Source: CAZKHG01 sp964552655
Lineage (GTDB): Bacteria > Bacteroidota > Bacteroidia > Bacteroidales > Tenuifilaceae
Reading direction: 5' to 3'
NCBI GenBank assembly: GCA_964552655.1
Contig: CAZKHG010000002.1
Span: 62,001 to 126,000, forward strand
Length of the DNA: 64,000 bases
In this document: positions 8,798 through 17,880 of the stretch, piece after piece
Position numbering within the stretch: position 1 is the first letter of the stretch
Layout: every line of letters begins with the position of its first letter
Notes under the pieces: model-generated
Told to the model about the DNA's origin: nothing
Databases searched by the model: none
Seen by the model: the letters and a program-made list of their open reading frames with translations, nothing else
Program-made: the position numbers and the translations under genes

Positions 8798-9649
8798 TTA
8801 CTTTTTTAATTTGAACTTATCGCCTTTAAACAGAACATCGAGTTTGATATTTTGTGCTTTAAGCAAGCTGTCTGTCTGCTCTGTAATTGCTTTTGATGCA
8901 TCAATCACTATTACCTGACTTCCCCCGCAAACGGTAGCGGAATCACCACTAACGAGAATCGCCGTTGACTCATCAATCCCGATACAAAGTTCGTTTGTGT
9001 TTTCAATAGCCGCTGAAATTAGCCTGTTTAACCGGGCGCGTTTCACAAAATGCTGATCAATTATTGCCCCCTCAAGCAACCCAAGGCCTTCTGCAATCTC
9101 TATGTTATTGGGTTCAATGTGTTTATAAAGTTCATCTTTGGGATGTCTGAGCTGGTTCCCGGTAATCATCTTTTTGCTCATTACAGCAGCACCAGCGCTA
9201 GTGCCAGCAATAACAGCACCATTCTTGTAAGCATTATGTATTGCAGTGTATATTGGGGTGTTCAGGACAATTCCCATGAACACACTCTGATCGCCGCCAC
9301 CTATATAGATCATCCCGGCATTCTCGAGCGAATCAATTTTTGATTGGGATATTTCCTCACCTTTTCTAAAATTAAAAGAGGTGATATTGCTGATCCCATT
9401 ATTTTTAAATTGATCCATACACCAAATAGCAGAAGAATCAGGAACAGAGCTGGCCATTGGCAGAACCACTATATACTTTCCATCTTTAACTCCTGATAGA
9501 TCAATCATCTGCTTTACCATTTCGTAGGGACGTTCACCCCCGCCAATTATGTAAAGCTTGCCTTTAGGGGTAATATTTTCTTGTGTTTTGCTGTTACACG
9601 AAGCAAGAAATACTGATGTAACAACTATTAAAAAGTAAATTCTTTTCAT
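8798..9649 (-). CDS. Cyanophycinase-family (peptidase S51) lipoprotein
   Basis: This 283-aa product has a lipoprotein signal (LASC, lipidated Cys18) and then an S51 serine-peptidase fold: LYIIGGGERPYEMV, IYIGGGDQS, the nucleophile Ser151 in the GTSAGA elbow, and DQHFVKRARLNRL. Cyanophycinases cut cyanophycin to beta-Asp-Arg dipeptides, and related S51 enzymes cut other Asp-linked peptides. Here it should be anchored at the membrane outside the cytoplasm, so it would act on external or periplasmic peptides rather than a storage granule. An isoaspartyl dipeptidase occurs at 58016, which could process its products. The fold is clear; the exact substrate is inferred. Confidence 0.84.
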   Translation of the reverse strand: MKRIYFLIVVTSVFLASCNSKTQENITPKGKLYIIGGGERPYEMVKQMIDLSGVKDGKYIVVLPMASSVPDSSAIWCMDQFKNNGISNITSFNFRKGEEISQSKIDSLENAGMIYIGGGDQSVFMGIVLNTPIYTAIHNAYKNGAVIAGTSAGAAVMSKKMITGNQLRHPKDELYKHIEPNNIEIAEGLGLLEGAIIDQHFVKRARLNRLISAAIENTNELCIGIDESTAILVSGDSATVCGGSQVIVIDASKAITEQTDSLLKAQNIKLDVLFKGDKFKLKK

Positions 9650-9701
9650 ATTATTTTAGGTTGATATTGAAAACAAAGATTATAAAAAAGCCGTTAATTC
9701 A

Positions 9702-10805
9702 CTAATTAAAACAAAAGTATGTCGGAGTAATTCCTACAGAAAATGTGTCAACCGGCACACCGTTGGATTTGAACCTGAATATTTTACCTTCGCTAAAGTA
9801 ATCGCCAGCATCGGCAGCATAAATATCACCGGTTACTATATCAATCCCGATTGACCTGAAGGTATTGTATGTTCTAAAGATTATTGGGTTTATGGGTAAA
9901 GTGTTTGAATTAATATCCATTTTAAAAATATCATTACAGATGAAAAAAACAGAATCGAGATCGGATGTAATGGATAGTTTGCCTATAATCGAATTTAAAG
10001 GTAAAGCAAAAGTTTTTTCAACGGTTCTGGAGGTTGGATTTACTCTCATTATCGAAGGATTGATATACCCAACAGGGTTCCCCGGATAGCCGCCATCATT
10101 TATAACCCAGATTTTATTGTTTTTATCCAGAACCATTGAAAGGGGTTGAAGACCTACTTCAATACTATCAACCACCTCTTCTTTTAGTAAATCAATCACC
10201 ATGATTTTGGTATCGAAAGACCAGCTATTGGTGAACAGCTCGTTGTTAAGCACAATCATCTGTTCTGATGAATGTCGAAAATATGGAAGCGATTTTTTTC
10301 CGGTAGGTATAAAGGATATTTTAGATTTATTATTTGGATTTATTCCTGTTAAACCCCTGGCATAAAGATCGCTGACAAACGCTTTTTGATCATTTACAAA
10401 CCGGATGTACCTGGGTGAGGTTAACCCGGTGATTGTTCCGGTAAGTTCAACTGTGTTTAAATCAATTATGTGAATACACCCTGAATTGTTTATAACAACA
10501 TAGCCTTTTCCGTCCCGAATTTCCATTGAGTAAGCTACATCACCAAGGGGTATGCCATTTGCTTTTGAATAGATATCGTTAACAACCTGCTTATTTTCAA
10601 TATCATAGTAACTAAGGCTGGAATTACCATATAAATAATTGCCTTCATTAACGATAAAAACTCCGCGACTTCCGAACAAATTAAATTTAGTTGTCTGGAT
10701 ATTATCATCCATGCAGGAAAACATTATATAGCTGAAAGTCAAAAACAAAGCACCAAAGATTACCTTCAACCTAATTAAAATATTTTTTAAATAGCGGGGT
10801 TTCAT
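9702..10805 (-). CDS. BtuG-like beta-propeller lipoprotein (B12 capture)
   Basis: The 367-aa protein has a signal anchor ending in a lipobox-like FSC (Cys about 31) and then repeated propeller strands such as GVFIVNEGNYLYGNSSLSYY, HIIDLNTVELTG, IMVIDLLKEEVVDSI and KIWVINDGG (YncE/DUF5074-like). It overlaps the BtuB-like gene by 4 bp (ATGA), so translation is probably coupled, and it falls under the same cobalamin riboswitch. In Bacteroides, BtuG is a surface propeller lipoprotein that binds vitamin B12 and hands it to BtuB. That role is inferred here from fold and context. Other YncE-like surface proteins remain possible. Confidence 0.75.
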   Translation of the reverse strand: MKPRYLKNILIRLKVIFGALFLTFSYIMFSCMDDNIQTTKFNLFGSRGVFIVNEGNYLYGNSSLSYYDIENKQVVNDIYSKANGIPLGDVAYSMEIRDGKGYVVINNSGCIHIIDLNTVELTGTITGLTSPRYIRFVNDQKAFVSDLYARGLTGINPNNKSKISFIPTGKKSLPYFRHSSEQMIVLNNELFTNSWSFDTKIMVIDLLKEEVVDSIEVGLQPLSMVLDKNNKIWVINDGGYPGNPVGYINPSIMRVNPTSRTVEKTFALPLNSIIGKLSITSDLDSVFFICNDIFKMDINSNTLPINPIIFRTYNTFRSIGIDIVTGDIYAADAGDYFSEGKIFRFKSNGVPVDTFSVGITPTYFCFN

Positions 10806-12763
10806 AAATCCAGCATAATGTTTAATGAGTAATTTCTACCCGGCATGGGCCGCCAGAGAATTGACTGGTAGCTTTCATTGAAAAGGTTGTCGATTCGGAA
10901 AATAAAATGAACAGACGATTTCCTTATCATTTGCGTTACCCCTGTGGATAAGCTGTTCATGTAGTAAGGATATAGAGTTTTAACCTGATTTGGGTTATTG
11001 CTGGTGGTTGTGAACCTTTCAGAATAGTAACAGAAATTGTGGGTAATGTGGATTTTTTTTATTTGTAAAGTGGATGATATAACGGCAGATTGCAATGGAA
11101 TAAAAGGCAACTGCTTCCCATTATGAGTAGTTTTGGAATAGCTATAGCTGGTTTTCAGAATAAACCTGATTTTATCCAGGTTATAAACATTATTCAATGA
11201 AAACTCAACCCCTTTATTATTAACAAAATCAATGTTTCTTGGCTCCCATGATCCTTTAAAACTGGGCAACCACATAACCCAGTTTTCAATTCTTGATGAA
11301 AACCCCGTTACTTCAACCTCGCCGGAATATCCCCCTAATTCGACATCATACTTAACTCCGGATTCGTAAGTGGTGGATTTTTCGGGTTTAAGGTTCGGAT
11401 TTCCTCCTGGATTCCAGTAAAGATCGTTTAATGATGGAATGTGGTAGTTCCTGGCAATTGTTGATTTAATAAAAAGATTATTTTTTTTGAATGGTTTCAA
11501 CTCTGCGGACAATGACGGAAGAACCGGATCGGCATATTTTGATAATAAATCTTTAAGGAAAAGGAGATCGAATTTTAAAAACTGAGCCGGTTTAAACCCC
11601 AGGCTTGTAAATAAAGACAATTCAGTTCTTTGATGCGAATAACCCTGCGTCGTTTTATAATCGAATGTATTAACATCATCCCTGTTTAGCCTTGAGCCCA
11701 AAGAAAGATTCAACCATGTTGATATTGCTTTTTCGTATTTTACATTATTAAAAAACGTGGTTGAACCATTGTTGTTATCCACAATTTTTTCAGGTGAATT
11801 GTATGCTGGGTATTTAATCAGGAAGTAATCAATCGCTTGCGTGTAGTAGCCCACAGAAACCTCAAGATTTGAATAATCAGTAAAATATCGCCATCGGATA
11901 AGCCCCTTGGTTGTATAATCGAGTTGCCGGTTCTTTTCGTCAACTGAATAGTTACTCATAAGTTTAGGAATGCTACGGTTAAGATAGCTAAACCAGAAAT
12001 TGGCATCGATCAGGTTATTTTTTGTTTTAAAATGCACCTCCTGTAAAACGCCATTCTTGGTGTAATCGGCATTCTTTTGCCGTTCCATTGGATTTTTTTT
12101 GGAAATATCAGCAGTATTCTGGTAAGTAAAATTATTTTCGGATGATTCATAAAATGCCCGTGTTTGAAACCGGATGTTATATTTTGAACCATATACAGCT
12201 TTAACTGCCGATGAGTAAGTGTTGTAACTCCCAATAGTTTGAAATACTTTAAGCCCAATTCTGTCAGACCACTCTATATTACTCTCCAGGTTAACCGCAC
12301 CGCCCAGTCCACCGCTCCCAAAAACCATTGAAGATTGGCCATAGTGGATATTGATATCATCAATAAAATAAACCGGAAGGGTTGAAAAGTCCACAGATCC
12401 TGTCATTGGTGAGTTTATGTTTAGCCCGTTCCAAAGCACCTTGGTGTGAGATGTTCCTGTACCTCTCATTGATATAGTTGCAAACGATCCTCTTCCATAG
12501 GTTTTTATAAATAACGGGCTATTCTCCTGAAGTAAATCTGCAAGGTTGTTATTCATTTTGCTTGCAATTGTCAGAGAATCGATGGAGATAATTTTAGCTC
12601 CCGGCAAATTACCAGTTATAGGTCGTTTCTGGTAGATAGAAACACTCTCTATTTTTAAGGTATCCTCTAATATTTGAGAAAATAAGGGAAAACTCCCCCC
12701 AAAAAGAGGGGCAATAACAATACTTTGTAGAAAGATTCGATAATGAAATAAATTCTTAATCAT
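10802..12763 (-). CDS. btuB: TonB-dependent outer-membrane receptor for cobalamin
   Basis: This 653-aa protein has an N-terminal signal region, a plug domain (SIYQKRPITGNLPGAK, SMRGTGTSHTKVLWNGLNIN, VFGSGGLGGAVNLES) and a beta barrel with the NPNLKPEKSTTYESG segment typical of TonB receptors, ending in an aromatic-rich strand (YSLNIMLDL). It is slightly longer than E. coli BtuB, as is usual in Bacteroidota. The cobalamin aptamer directly upstream (12848-13024) makes B12 or a related corrinoid the probable cargo. It is the first gene of a two-gene unit with the BtuG-like lipoprotein. No inner-membrane BtuCD or cobalamin biosynthesis gene is in the window. Confidence 0.87.
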   Translation of the reverse strand: MIKNLFHYRIFLQSIVIAPLFGGSFPLFSQILEDTLKIESVSIYQKRPITGNLPGAKIISIDSLTIASKMNNNLADLLQENSPLFIKTYGRGSFATISMRGTGTSHTKVLWNGLNINSPMTGSVDFSTLPVYFIDDINIHYGQSSMVFGSGGLGGAVNLESNIEWSDRIGLKVFQTIGSYNTYSSAVKAVYGSKYNIRFQTRAFYESSENNFTYQNTADISKKNPMERQKNADYTKNGVLQEVHFKTKNNLIDANFWFSYLNRSIPKLMSNYSVDEKNRQLDYTTKGLIRWRYFTDYSNLEVSVGYYTQAIDYFLIKYPAYNSPEKIVDNNNGSTTFFNNVKYEKAISTWLNLSLGSRLNRDDVNTFDYKTTQGYSHQRTELSLFTSLGFKPAQFLKFDLLFLKDLLSKYADPVLPSLSAELKPFKKNNLFIKSTIARNYHIPSLNDLYWNPGGNPNLKPEKSTTYESGVKYDVELGGYSGEVEVTGFSSRIENWVMWLPSFKGSWEPRNIDFVNNKGVEFSLNNVYNLDKIRFILKTSYSYSKTTHNGKQLPFIPLQSAVISSTLQIKKIHITHNFCYYSERFTTTSNNPNQVKTLYPYYMNSLSTGVTQMIRKSSVHFIFRIDNLFNESYQSILWRPMPGRNYSLNIMLDL

Positions 12764-12847
12764 GCTTTTAACCCGTTAGGAACAATTCGGGGAAAGCAAA
12801 AGGTCATAACACTTTCTTGCTTTTTATCCCGAAAGCTTTTTAATTTT

Positions 12848-13024
12848 AGTAATGGCAGGTCTTCTGACTTGTTCCCCTCGCAGGTGCCTTCCCATCAGGC
12901 AATTGCCGGACAGTGGCAGGGTTACCTCTCGGTTAATAGAACTTACAGCAGCGGGTACTGTTGCCGATTTTCACAGCATTCCCTATTATTCAAAATGGTT
13001 GAAAACCATTAAAGAACCATTACT
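12848..13024 (-). ncRNA. Cobalamin riboswitch
   Basis: On the minus strand this region carries the hallmark parts of the cobalamin aptamer in order: GGGAATGCTGTGAAAATCGG with CAACAGTACCCGCTGCTGTA, then CCTGCCACTGTCCGGCAA, then the B12 box core (GTCAGAAGACCTGCC). The ends pair as an 8-bp P1 stem (AGTAATGG, 13024-13017, with CCATTACT, 12855-12848). The expression platform lies in 12764-12847, where complementary GGG/CCC stretches (TTCGGG and CCCCGAA) could form an alternative hairpin before the btuB ATG. Binding of the corrinoid should lower expression of the uptake genes. Confidence 0.95.
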
Positions 13025-13027
13025 CAG

Positions 13028-13035
13028 CAAAGATA
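13028..13035 (-). promoter_or_regulatory. -7 promoter box for the riboswitch transcript
   Basis: The minus strand reads TATCTTTG (exact TAnnTTTG). It sits just upstream of the aptamer's P1 stem, so the transcript would begin almost exactly at the first paired base (about 13024). Confidence 0.6.
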
Positions 13036-13139
13036 GGTTGAAATAATGGAGAATGAAGAATGGATGATCAATAATTTTTGAACACTTAATTGAGATATAT
13101 AAAAGATGTGACTATAGTCAAGTTATGTTATTTAATCTT

Positions 13140-13200
13140 ATTGCCGTTTACTTAAGCAAACGGCAATAATTATTTTAAGAAGTTTGGGGCTTTAGCCCCA
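13140..13200. terminator. Two hairpins downstream of the aminopeptidase
   Basis: TGGGGCTTTAGCCCCA (13185-13200) is a palindrome just past the aminopeptidase stop. ATTGCCGTTT / AAACGGCAAT (13140-13149 and 13158-13167) is a 10-bp stem. T runs are weak, so these may be transcript-end structures for the minus-strand operon rather than classic intrinsic terminators. Confidence 0.5.
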
Positions 13201-13202
13201 TA

Positions 13203-14588
13203 TTAGAAAGCCAGGGCTCTTTCAGCCTCAACCTCCTCAATAGATTTTGCCAACGGCTTACCTAAAATCCGATGCCCTGTTTCGGTTATTAGAATATCCT
13301 CCTCGTTTCGTATACCGCCAAATCCTCGATATTCATTAACCTTATCGAAATTGATAAAATCTTTATTTGTTCCGTTTTGCTGCCATAGGTCAATTAGTTC
13401 AGGAATAAAGTATATACCAGGTTCGATTGTAAGTACAAATCCCGGTTTAAGTTCACGTCCTAATCGAAGAGATTTCAATCCAAATTGTTTACTCTTTGGA
13501 ACCCCACAATAGCCAATATATTGCTCCCCAAGATTTTCCATATCGTGAACATCAAGACCCATCAGATGCCCTGTTCCACATGGGAAGAAAAGAGCATGGG
13601 CACCATTTTGAACAGCATCTTCAGTATTGCCTCTAGTAAACCCAAGTTCCTTTAAACCATCAAAGATTGTCTTTGCAACATGGAAATGAACATCACGAAA
13701 ATGTACTCCTGGTTTTAACATAGCTATTGCTCCATTATGAGCAGCGAGTGTAATTCTGTATATCTCTTTTTGTTTTTCAGTGAAAGTTTTTCCAACAGGG
13801 AATGTGCTACTCATATCGCCAGCATAACCAAGTTTGGTTTCAAATCCTGCATCCAAAAGAAAGAGCTGACCTTCTTTAATAATATTTCCATGGAAGTGGT
13901 TATGCAGAGTTTGCCCATTGATTGTGGCAATAATTGGAAAGCTTATATCGCCACCAGCAGCAAGAGCCACCTCATAAACTTTTGCAGCAACCTGAGCCTC
14001 AGTCATACCCGGAAGCGTGGAACGCATTGCCACTTGATGCATTTCTGTTGTAACAGACACAGCATAATCAATCTCATTTATTTCTTCTTCTGATTTAATA
14101 TTCCGCTGCTCTCCAACAGATGTAATAAACGGAATACTTGCTTTGGCAGAAATTTCGGATTGATTGATACCCAGAATATTCATCAATTTCAGGTGATGCT
14201 CTGGCCGATAGGGAGGAAGAAAATGAATTGAAGAAAGGGGAAACCCTTTTACTTTGTTAAAAAACTCCCCGACAGAGCCAGTTTTATCAACTCCAATAGC
14301 CATAGCTATTTCCTTGATAGTTGGCTGATATCCCATCCAAACAATGCTGTCGATGGTGAAATCATCGCCGAAAATATAATCGTTACCGCTTTCAATGTCC
14401 ATCAGAGCATAAAGCCCCGGCCTGCTTAATCCAAAGTAGTAAAGGAAGGTGCTGTCCTGGCGAAAACGATATGAGTTGTCCTCATAATTCATACCGCTCT
14501 CATCGTTTCCAATGAAAAGTAAAACGCCGGATTTAAACTGGGAGCGTAACTGGTTACGGCGATTGATATAGGTTTGTTTGCTGAACAT
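13203..14588 (-). CDS. pepP: Xaa-Pro aminopeptidase (M24B)
   Basis: The 461-aa enzyme has the aminopeptidase P N-terminal domain (about 1-160) and a creatinase-fold C-terminal domain with all five metal ligands: D246 (LLDAGFE), D258 (YAGDMSSTFP), H341 (GTGHLMGLDVHD), E389 (TIEPGIY) and E430 (RNEEDILIT). It removes an N-terminal residue that precedes proline or hydroxyproline, using two Mn2+ or similar ions. No signal peptide is seen, so it is cytoplasmic. It is the last gene of an apparent operon after the activase and the HypD-like dehydratase (35 bp gap), which suggests it feeds prolyl or hydroxyprolyl peptides into that pathway. The enzyme call is firm; the pathway link is inferred. Confidence 0.92.
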   Translation of the reverse strand: MFSKQTYINRRNQLRSQFKSGVLLFIGNDESGMNYEDNSYRFRQDSTFLYYFGLSRPGLYALMDIESGNDYIFGDDFTIDSIVWMGYQPTIKEIAMAIGVDKTGSVGEFFNKVKGFPLSSIHFLPPYRPEHHLKLMNILGINQSEISAKASIPFITSVGEQRNIKSEEEINEIDYAVSVTTEMHQVAMRSTLPGMTEAQVAAKVYEVALAAGGDISFPIIATINGQTLHNHFHGNIIKEGQLFLLDAGFETKLGYAGDMSSTFPVGKTFTEKQKEIYRITLAAHNGAIAMLKPGVHFRDVHFHVAKTIFDGLKELGFTRGNTEDAVQNGAHALFFPCGTGHLMGLDVHDMENLGEQYIGYCGVPKSKQFGLKSLRLGRELKPGFVLTIEPGIYFIPELIDLWQQNGTNKDFINFDKVNEYRGFGGIRNEEDILITETGHRILGKPLAKSIEEVEAERALAF

Positions 14589-14623
14589 GATTTTATAATC
14601 TTGGGTTATTATATTTAGATACT

Positions 14624-16987
14624 CTAATATGCCACGTGCTCTGTTCTTCGTATAATCTCATTCTGTAATGCTTCTCCTAAATCGTTGAAATAGTCAGAGT
14701 AGCCTGCAACTCGTACTATTAAATCCTGATATTTCTCTGGATGTTTCTGTGCATCTCTCAATGTTTCGGCATTTACAACATTAAACTGGATGTGATGTCC
14801 ATCAAGTTTGAAATATGATCTGATTAACCCCACCATCTTATCTAAACTCTCTTCACTATTGAAAAACGAAGGCGAGAATTTCTGGTTAAGCAGTGTTCCT
14901 CCTGTTTTGATATGGTCAATTTTGGCAGCCGATTGAATCACAGCGGTTGGGCCTTTTCGGTCAGCACCCTGAACCGGACTGATCCCTTCACTCAACGGTT
15001 CTTTGGCCAACCGACCATCGGGCATTGCACCAATCTTGCTGCCAAAGTAAACATGGCTGGTTGTGGGAAGCATATTGATTCGGAAAACACCACCACGTGA
15101 AGTCGGACGACCATTGACCGCATTGTAAAAACTGTTGAAAACCATTGTGGCGTGCCTATCGGCGTAATCATCGTTATTTCCCCATTTTGGTGTTATGTAA
15201 ATTACGTCGTGGCGCAATTGGTCGTATCCCTCAAAGTTTGATTGCAATGCTTTCAGCAATTCACCCATAGTGATGGTTTTATCATCGAAAACATGTTTCC
15301 GGATTGCTGTTAAGTTATCTGTAATACTTCCCAGGCCAACACCCTGGATATAGCTGGTATTATAACGAGTGCCACCGGCATTATAATCTTTCCCATTTTT
15401 TATACAATCCTCGGTTATTAAAGAGAGCAAGGGCACAGGCATATAAACCGCCCAAAGTTTCTCAATAACATTATTCCCCTCAATTTTTATATCAATAAAA
15501 TAGTTGAGTTGCTTTTCGAATGCAGCATACAACTCATCAAACGATTGAAAATCATCAGGATTTCCGGTTTTAAGGCCGATGGCCTTACCTGTCATAGGAT
15601 CAACCCCGTTGTTTAGCGTGACTTCCAAAACCTTATTCAGGTTAAAGTAGCCAGTAAGGATATACGCTTCGGTTCCAAATGCGCCGGTCTCCACGCAACC
15701 GCTGGCTCCGCCATTACGCGCATCAACAATGGATTTTCCCTGGCTCAATAGTTGTTGAACTATTGCATCGGTGTTGAAGAAAGAAGGTTGTCCAAATCCA
15801 GTTTTTGCAATTCGAACAGCGCGTTTCACAAACCTGTCGGGATTTTTTTTACTGATTTGAACCATTGAGCTTGGTTGCAGAATCCGCATTTCTTCAATCA
15901 CATCTAGCAGAATGTAGGTGAGATCGTTAACGGCATCGCTGCCATCTTCCTTAACGCCGCCAAGGTTGATAAGCGAAAAGTCGGTGTAGGTATTGCTCTC
16001 CTCGGCTGTAACCCCCATTTTTGGTGGCGAGGGATGGTTGTTAAATTTCACCCAAAACGATTGAAGAAGTTCAACTGCACGATCCTCTGTTAGTACACCC
16101 AAATCCAGCTCACGTTTATAAAATGGGTATAAATGTTGATCTAATCTTCCGGGATTGAACGAGTCCCAAGGGTTCAGTTCTGTAATTACTCCAAGATGAA
16201 TAAACCAATAATGTTGAAGCATTTCGTGAAAAGTTGCCGGAGCATTTGCCGGGACCTTCCGGCAAATCCTGGCCATTTCAATTAACTCCTCTTTTCGAAC
16301 CGAATTTTTTTCTTTCGATGCCAACTTTTCCAGCTCATCGGCATACCGGTTGGCAAAAATGATAAGGGCATCGGCAGCAATATCCATCGCTTTCAGCTCC
16401 TCCCGACGTTCAATGGCTTGCGGATCGTTCTTAAAATCAAGTTTTATCAATGCTTCTTTTACATCAACTTTAAAATCCAGCAATCCTTTCAGAAACACTT
16501 TTTTACCTGCCACAGTGTGACCAGGAGCACGTTGCTCCTGAAACTCCGTAAAAACCCCAGCCTCGTAGGCTTGTTTCCACTCATCGCTAAGATTTGCAAA
16601 TATTCTGTCGCGTTGTGTTCTTCCTTTCCAGAAAGGAATTATTGTTTCCTCGTAAATTTTGCGGGTGGCATCATCAACCTTGAATGAAACCTTGGGTCGG
16701 GAGTTTAAAATCTCCAGGTCGGGCAACGTATGAAGACTAACTTCGGGATATGTTGATGTAGCTTTGGGCGCAGGGCCCCTTTCGCCAACAATCAGCTCCC
16801 CTTCGTTAATACAGATTGTTTTATTAGCCATTATGTACTTAAAGCACAACGCCCGTTGAACCGGAATTGAATGCTTTTCGGTTTCGCCTGATTTATAAAA
16901 CTCAGTGACCAGCTTAGCCCTTTCGGGAGAGAAGGTGTTGATTGCCCGAAGGCTCTGTTCCCTTAACTTTTTTATTCTTTCTTTCAT
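14624..16987 (-). CDS. hypD: trans-4-hydroxy-L-proline dehydratase (glycyl radical enzyme, HypD-like)
   Basis: From ATG 16987 this is 787 aa, close to known HypD. A GTG at 17062 would give 812 aa with an atypical leader. The catalytic thiyl Cys431 and Glu433 lie in GGASGCVETG, and the radical Gly762 lies in RVAGYSDYF. HypD-like stretches include FTEFQEQRAPGHTV, WVKFNNHPSPPKMG, ESNTYTDFSLIN, QPSSMVQISKK and GRPTSRGGVFR. By recall of the Clostridioides difficile protein the match runs along the whole length, better than to pyruvate formate-lyase or choline lyase. The enzyme removes water from hydroxyproline to give pyrroline-5-carboxylate and is oxygen sensitive. Its activase is immediately upstream. 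A close uncharacterised GRE subclass is the main alternative. Confidence 0.83.
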   Translation of the reverse strand: MKERIKKLREQSLRAINTFSPERAKLVTEFYKSGETEKHSIPVQRALCFKYIMANKTICINEGELIVGERGPAPKATSTYPEVSLHTLPDLEILNSRPKVSFKVDDATRKIYEETIIPFWKGRTQRDRIFANLSDEWKQAYEAGVFTEFQEQRAPGHTVAGKKVFLKGLLDFKVDVKEALIKLDFKNDPQAIERREELKAMDIAADALIIFANRYADELEKLASKEKNSVRKEELIEMARICRKVPANAPATFHEMLQHYWFIHLGVITELNPWDSFNPGRLDQHLYPFYKRELDLGVLTEDRAVELLQSFWVKFNNHPSPPKMGVTAEESNTYTDFSLINLGGVKEDGSDAVNDLTYILLDVIEEMRILQPSSMVQISKKNPDRFVKRAVRIAKTGFGQPSFFNTDAIVQQLLSQGKSIVDARNGGASGCVETGAFGTEAYILTGYFNLNKVLEVTLNNGVDPMTGKAIGLKTGNPDDFQSFDELYAAFEKQLNYFIDIKIEGNNVIEKLWAVYMPVPLLSLITEDCIKNGKDYNAGGTRYNTSYIQGVGLGSITDNLTAIRKHVFDDKTITMGELLKALQSNFEGYDQLRHDVIYITPKWGNNDDYADRHATMVFNSFYNAVNGRPTSRGGVFRINMLPTTSHVYFGSKIGAMPDGRLAKEPLSEGISPVQGADRKGPTAVIQSAAKIDHIKTGGTLLNQKFSPSFFNSEESLDKMVGLIRSYFKLDGHHIQFNVVNAETLRDAQKHPEKYQDLIVRVAGYSDYFNDLGEALQNEIIRRTEHVAY

Positions 16988-17076
16988 ATTGTGAAATGTG
17001 AATAGTTTAACTTTTTTTTTATTCATTGATCCAATGAGCGATACTTCTATACTTTGTAACACTCAAAATGGCAAGT

Positions 17077-17880
17077 TTAACCGCCTAATGTTACCGTTGG
17101 AACCATCTCCTTGAAATAATCCCTAATTTGTTCGGCTTTAATACTGTTGAATGCATCTGTGTTGGTTAATTTATATTCCTTTGCGAATCGCTCATATTTG
17201 CTTTTGGCGATATTGTGAAATGGCAGCAAATCAACCCTTTCGATACTTGGATATTTATGAATAATATCTCTCAATTCTTTCAGGTTTTTATCGGTATCGG
17301 TGATGTCCTGAATCAATGGAATGCGAATTATAACATTTTTCTTTAAGCCGACTATCATGTCCAAGTTTTCAAGTATTAACCTGTTCGATACACCTGTGTG
17401 CTTATTATGCTCAATGTTATTGGCAAGTTTCAGATCATACAGAAACAGATTAGTGTATGGAATTAAACTTTCCACTACCCATTTTGGGGCAAAACCACAG
17501 GTGTCAATGGTGGTGTGAATCTCCTTTGCCTTACAGGCAATAAGCAATGCTCGTAAGAATTCTGGTTGCGCAAATGGTTCTCCCCCCGAAAATGTTACCC
17601 CGCCGGCAGATTCATCGAAAATAGCAATATCCTTTTCAACCTCAAGCATTACCTCTGCAACACTCATTTGTCTACCAATGATCTCAGTTACCTCAAACTT
17701 TTTTTCATTAATCAGGTGATTTCTTACCCATTTTTCTGGTTTAAAAAGTTGACTTTCGGGATTATGGCACCAGGCGCATCGTAAAGGACAACCTTTAAAG
17801 AATACCGTTGAACGTATTCCCGGACCATCGTGCACGGAGAAATGGCGGATATCGAAAATTAAACCAGCAAGTTCAGACAT
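17077..17880 (-). CDS. Glycyl radical enzyme activase (HypE-like)
   Basis: This 267-aa radical SAM protein carries CxxxCxxC in FFKGCPLRCAWCHNPE, then GGVTFSGGEPFAQPEF, TIDTCGF, FLYDLKL and LLPFHNIAKSKYERF, all typical of activases that install a glycyl radical with S-adenosylmethionine. The stretch after the motif lacks the paired CxxCxxCxxxC ferredoxin insert of many non-PFL activases, so it seems to have only the radical SAM cluster. It is first in the operon with the HypD-like enzyme, so that is its likely client. The function is certain as a class, and the partner is inferred from position. Confidence 0.88.
   Translation of the reverse strand: MSELAGLIFDIRHFSVHDGPGIRSTVFFKGCPLRCAWCHNPESQLFKPEKWVRNHLINEKKFEVTEIIGRQMSVAEVMLEVEKDIAIFDESAGGVTFSGGEPFAQPEFLRALLIACKAKEIHTTIDTCGFAPKWVVESLIPYTNLFLYDLKLANNIEHNKHTGVSNRLILENLDMIVGLKKNVIIRIPLIQDITDTDKNLKELRDIIHKYPSIERVDLLPFHNIAKSKYERFAKEYKLTNTDAFNSIKAEQIRDYFKEMVPTVTLGG

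Noticed and set aside
12852..13046. Plus-strand 64-codon open frame
   Set aside because: It lies exactly on the complement of the cobalamin riboswitch and has no protein-like features.
16988..17062. 25-codon N-terminal extension of the HypD-like enzyme
   Set aside because: The GTG start gives residues absent from HypD, and ATG 16987 gives the expected length.
14624..17880. Pyruvate formate-lyase and its activase
   Set aside because: The active site has one Cys followed by Val-Glu (GCVE) instead of the adjacent Cys-Cys pair of PFL, and the overall match is to HypD.
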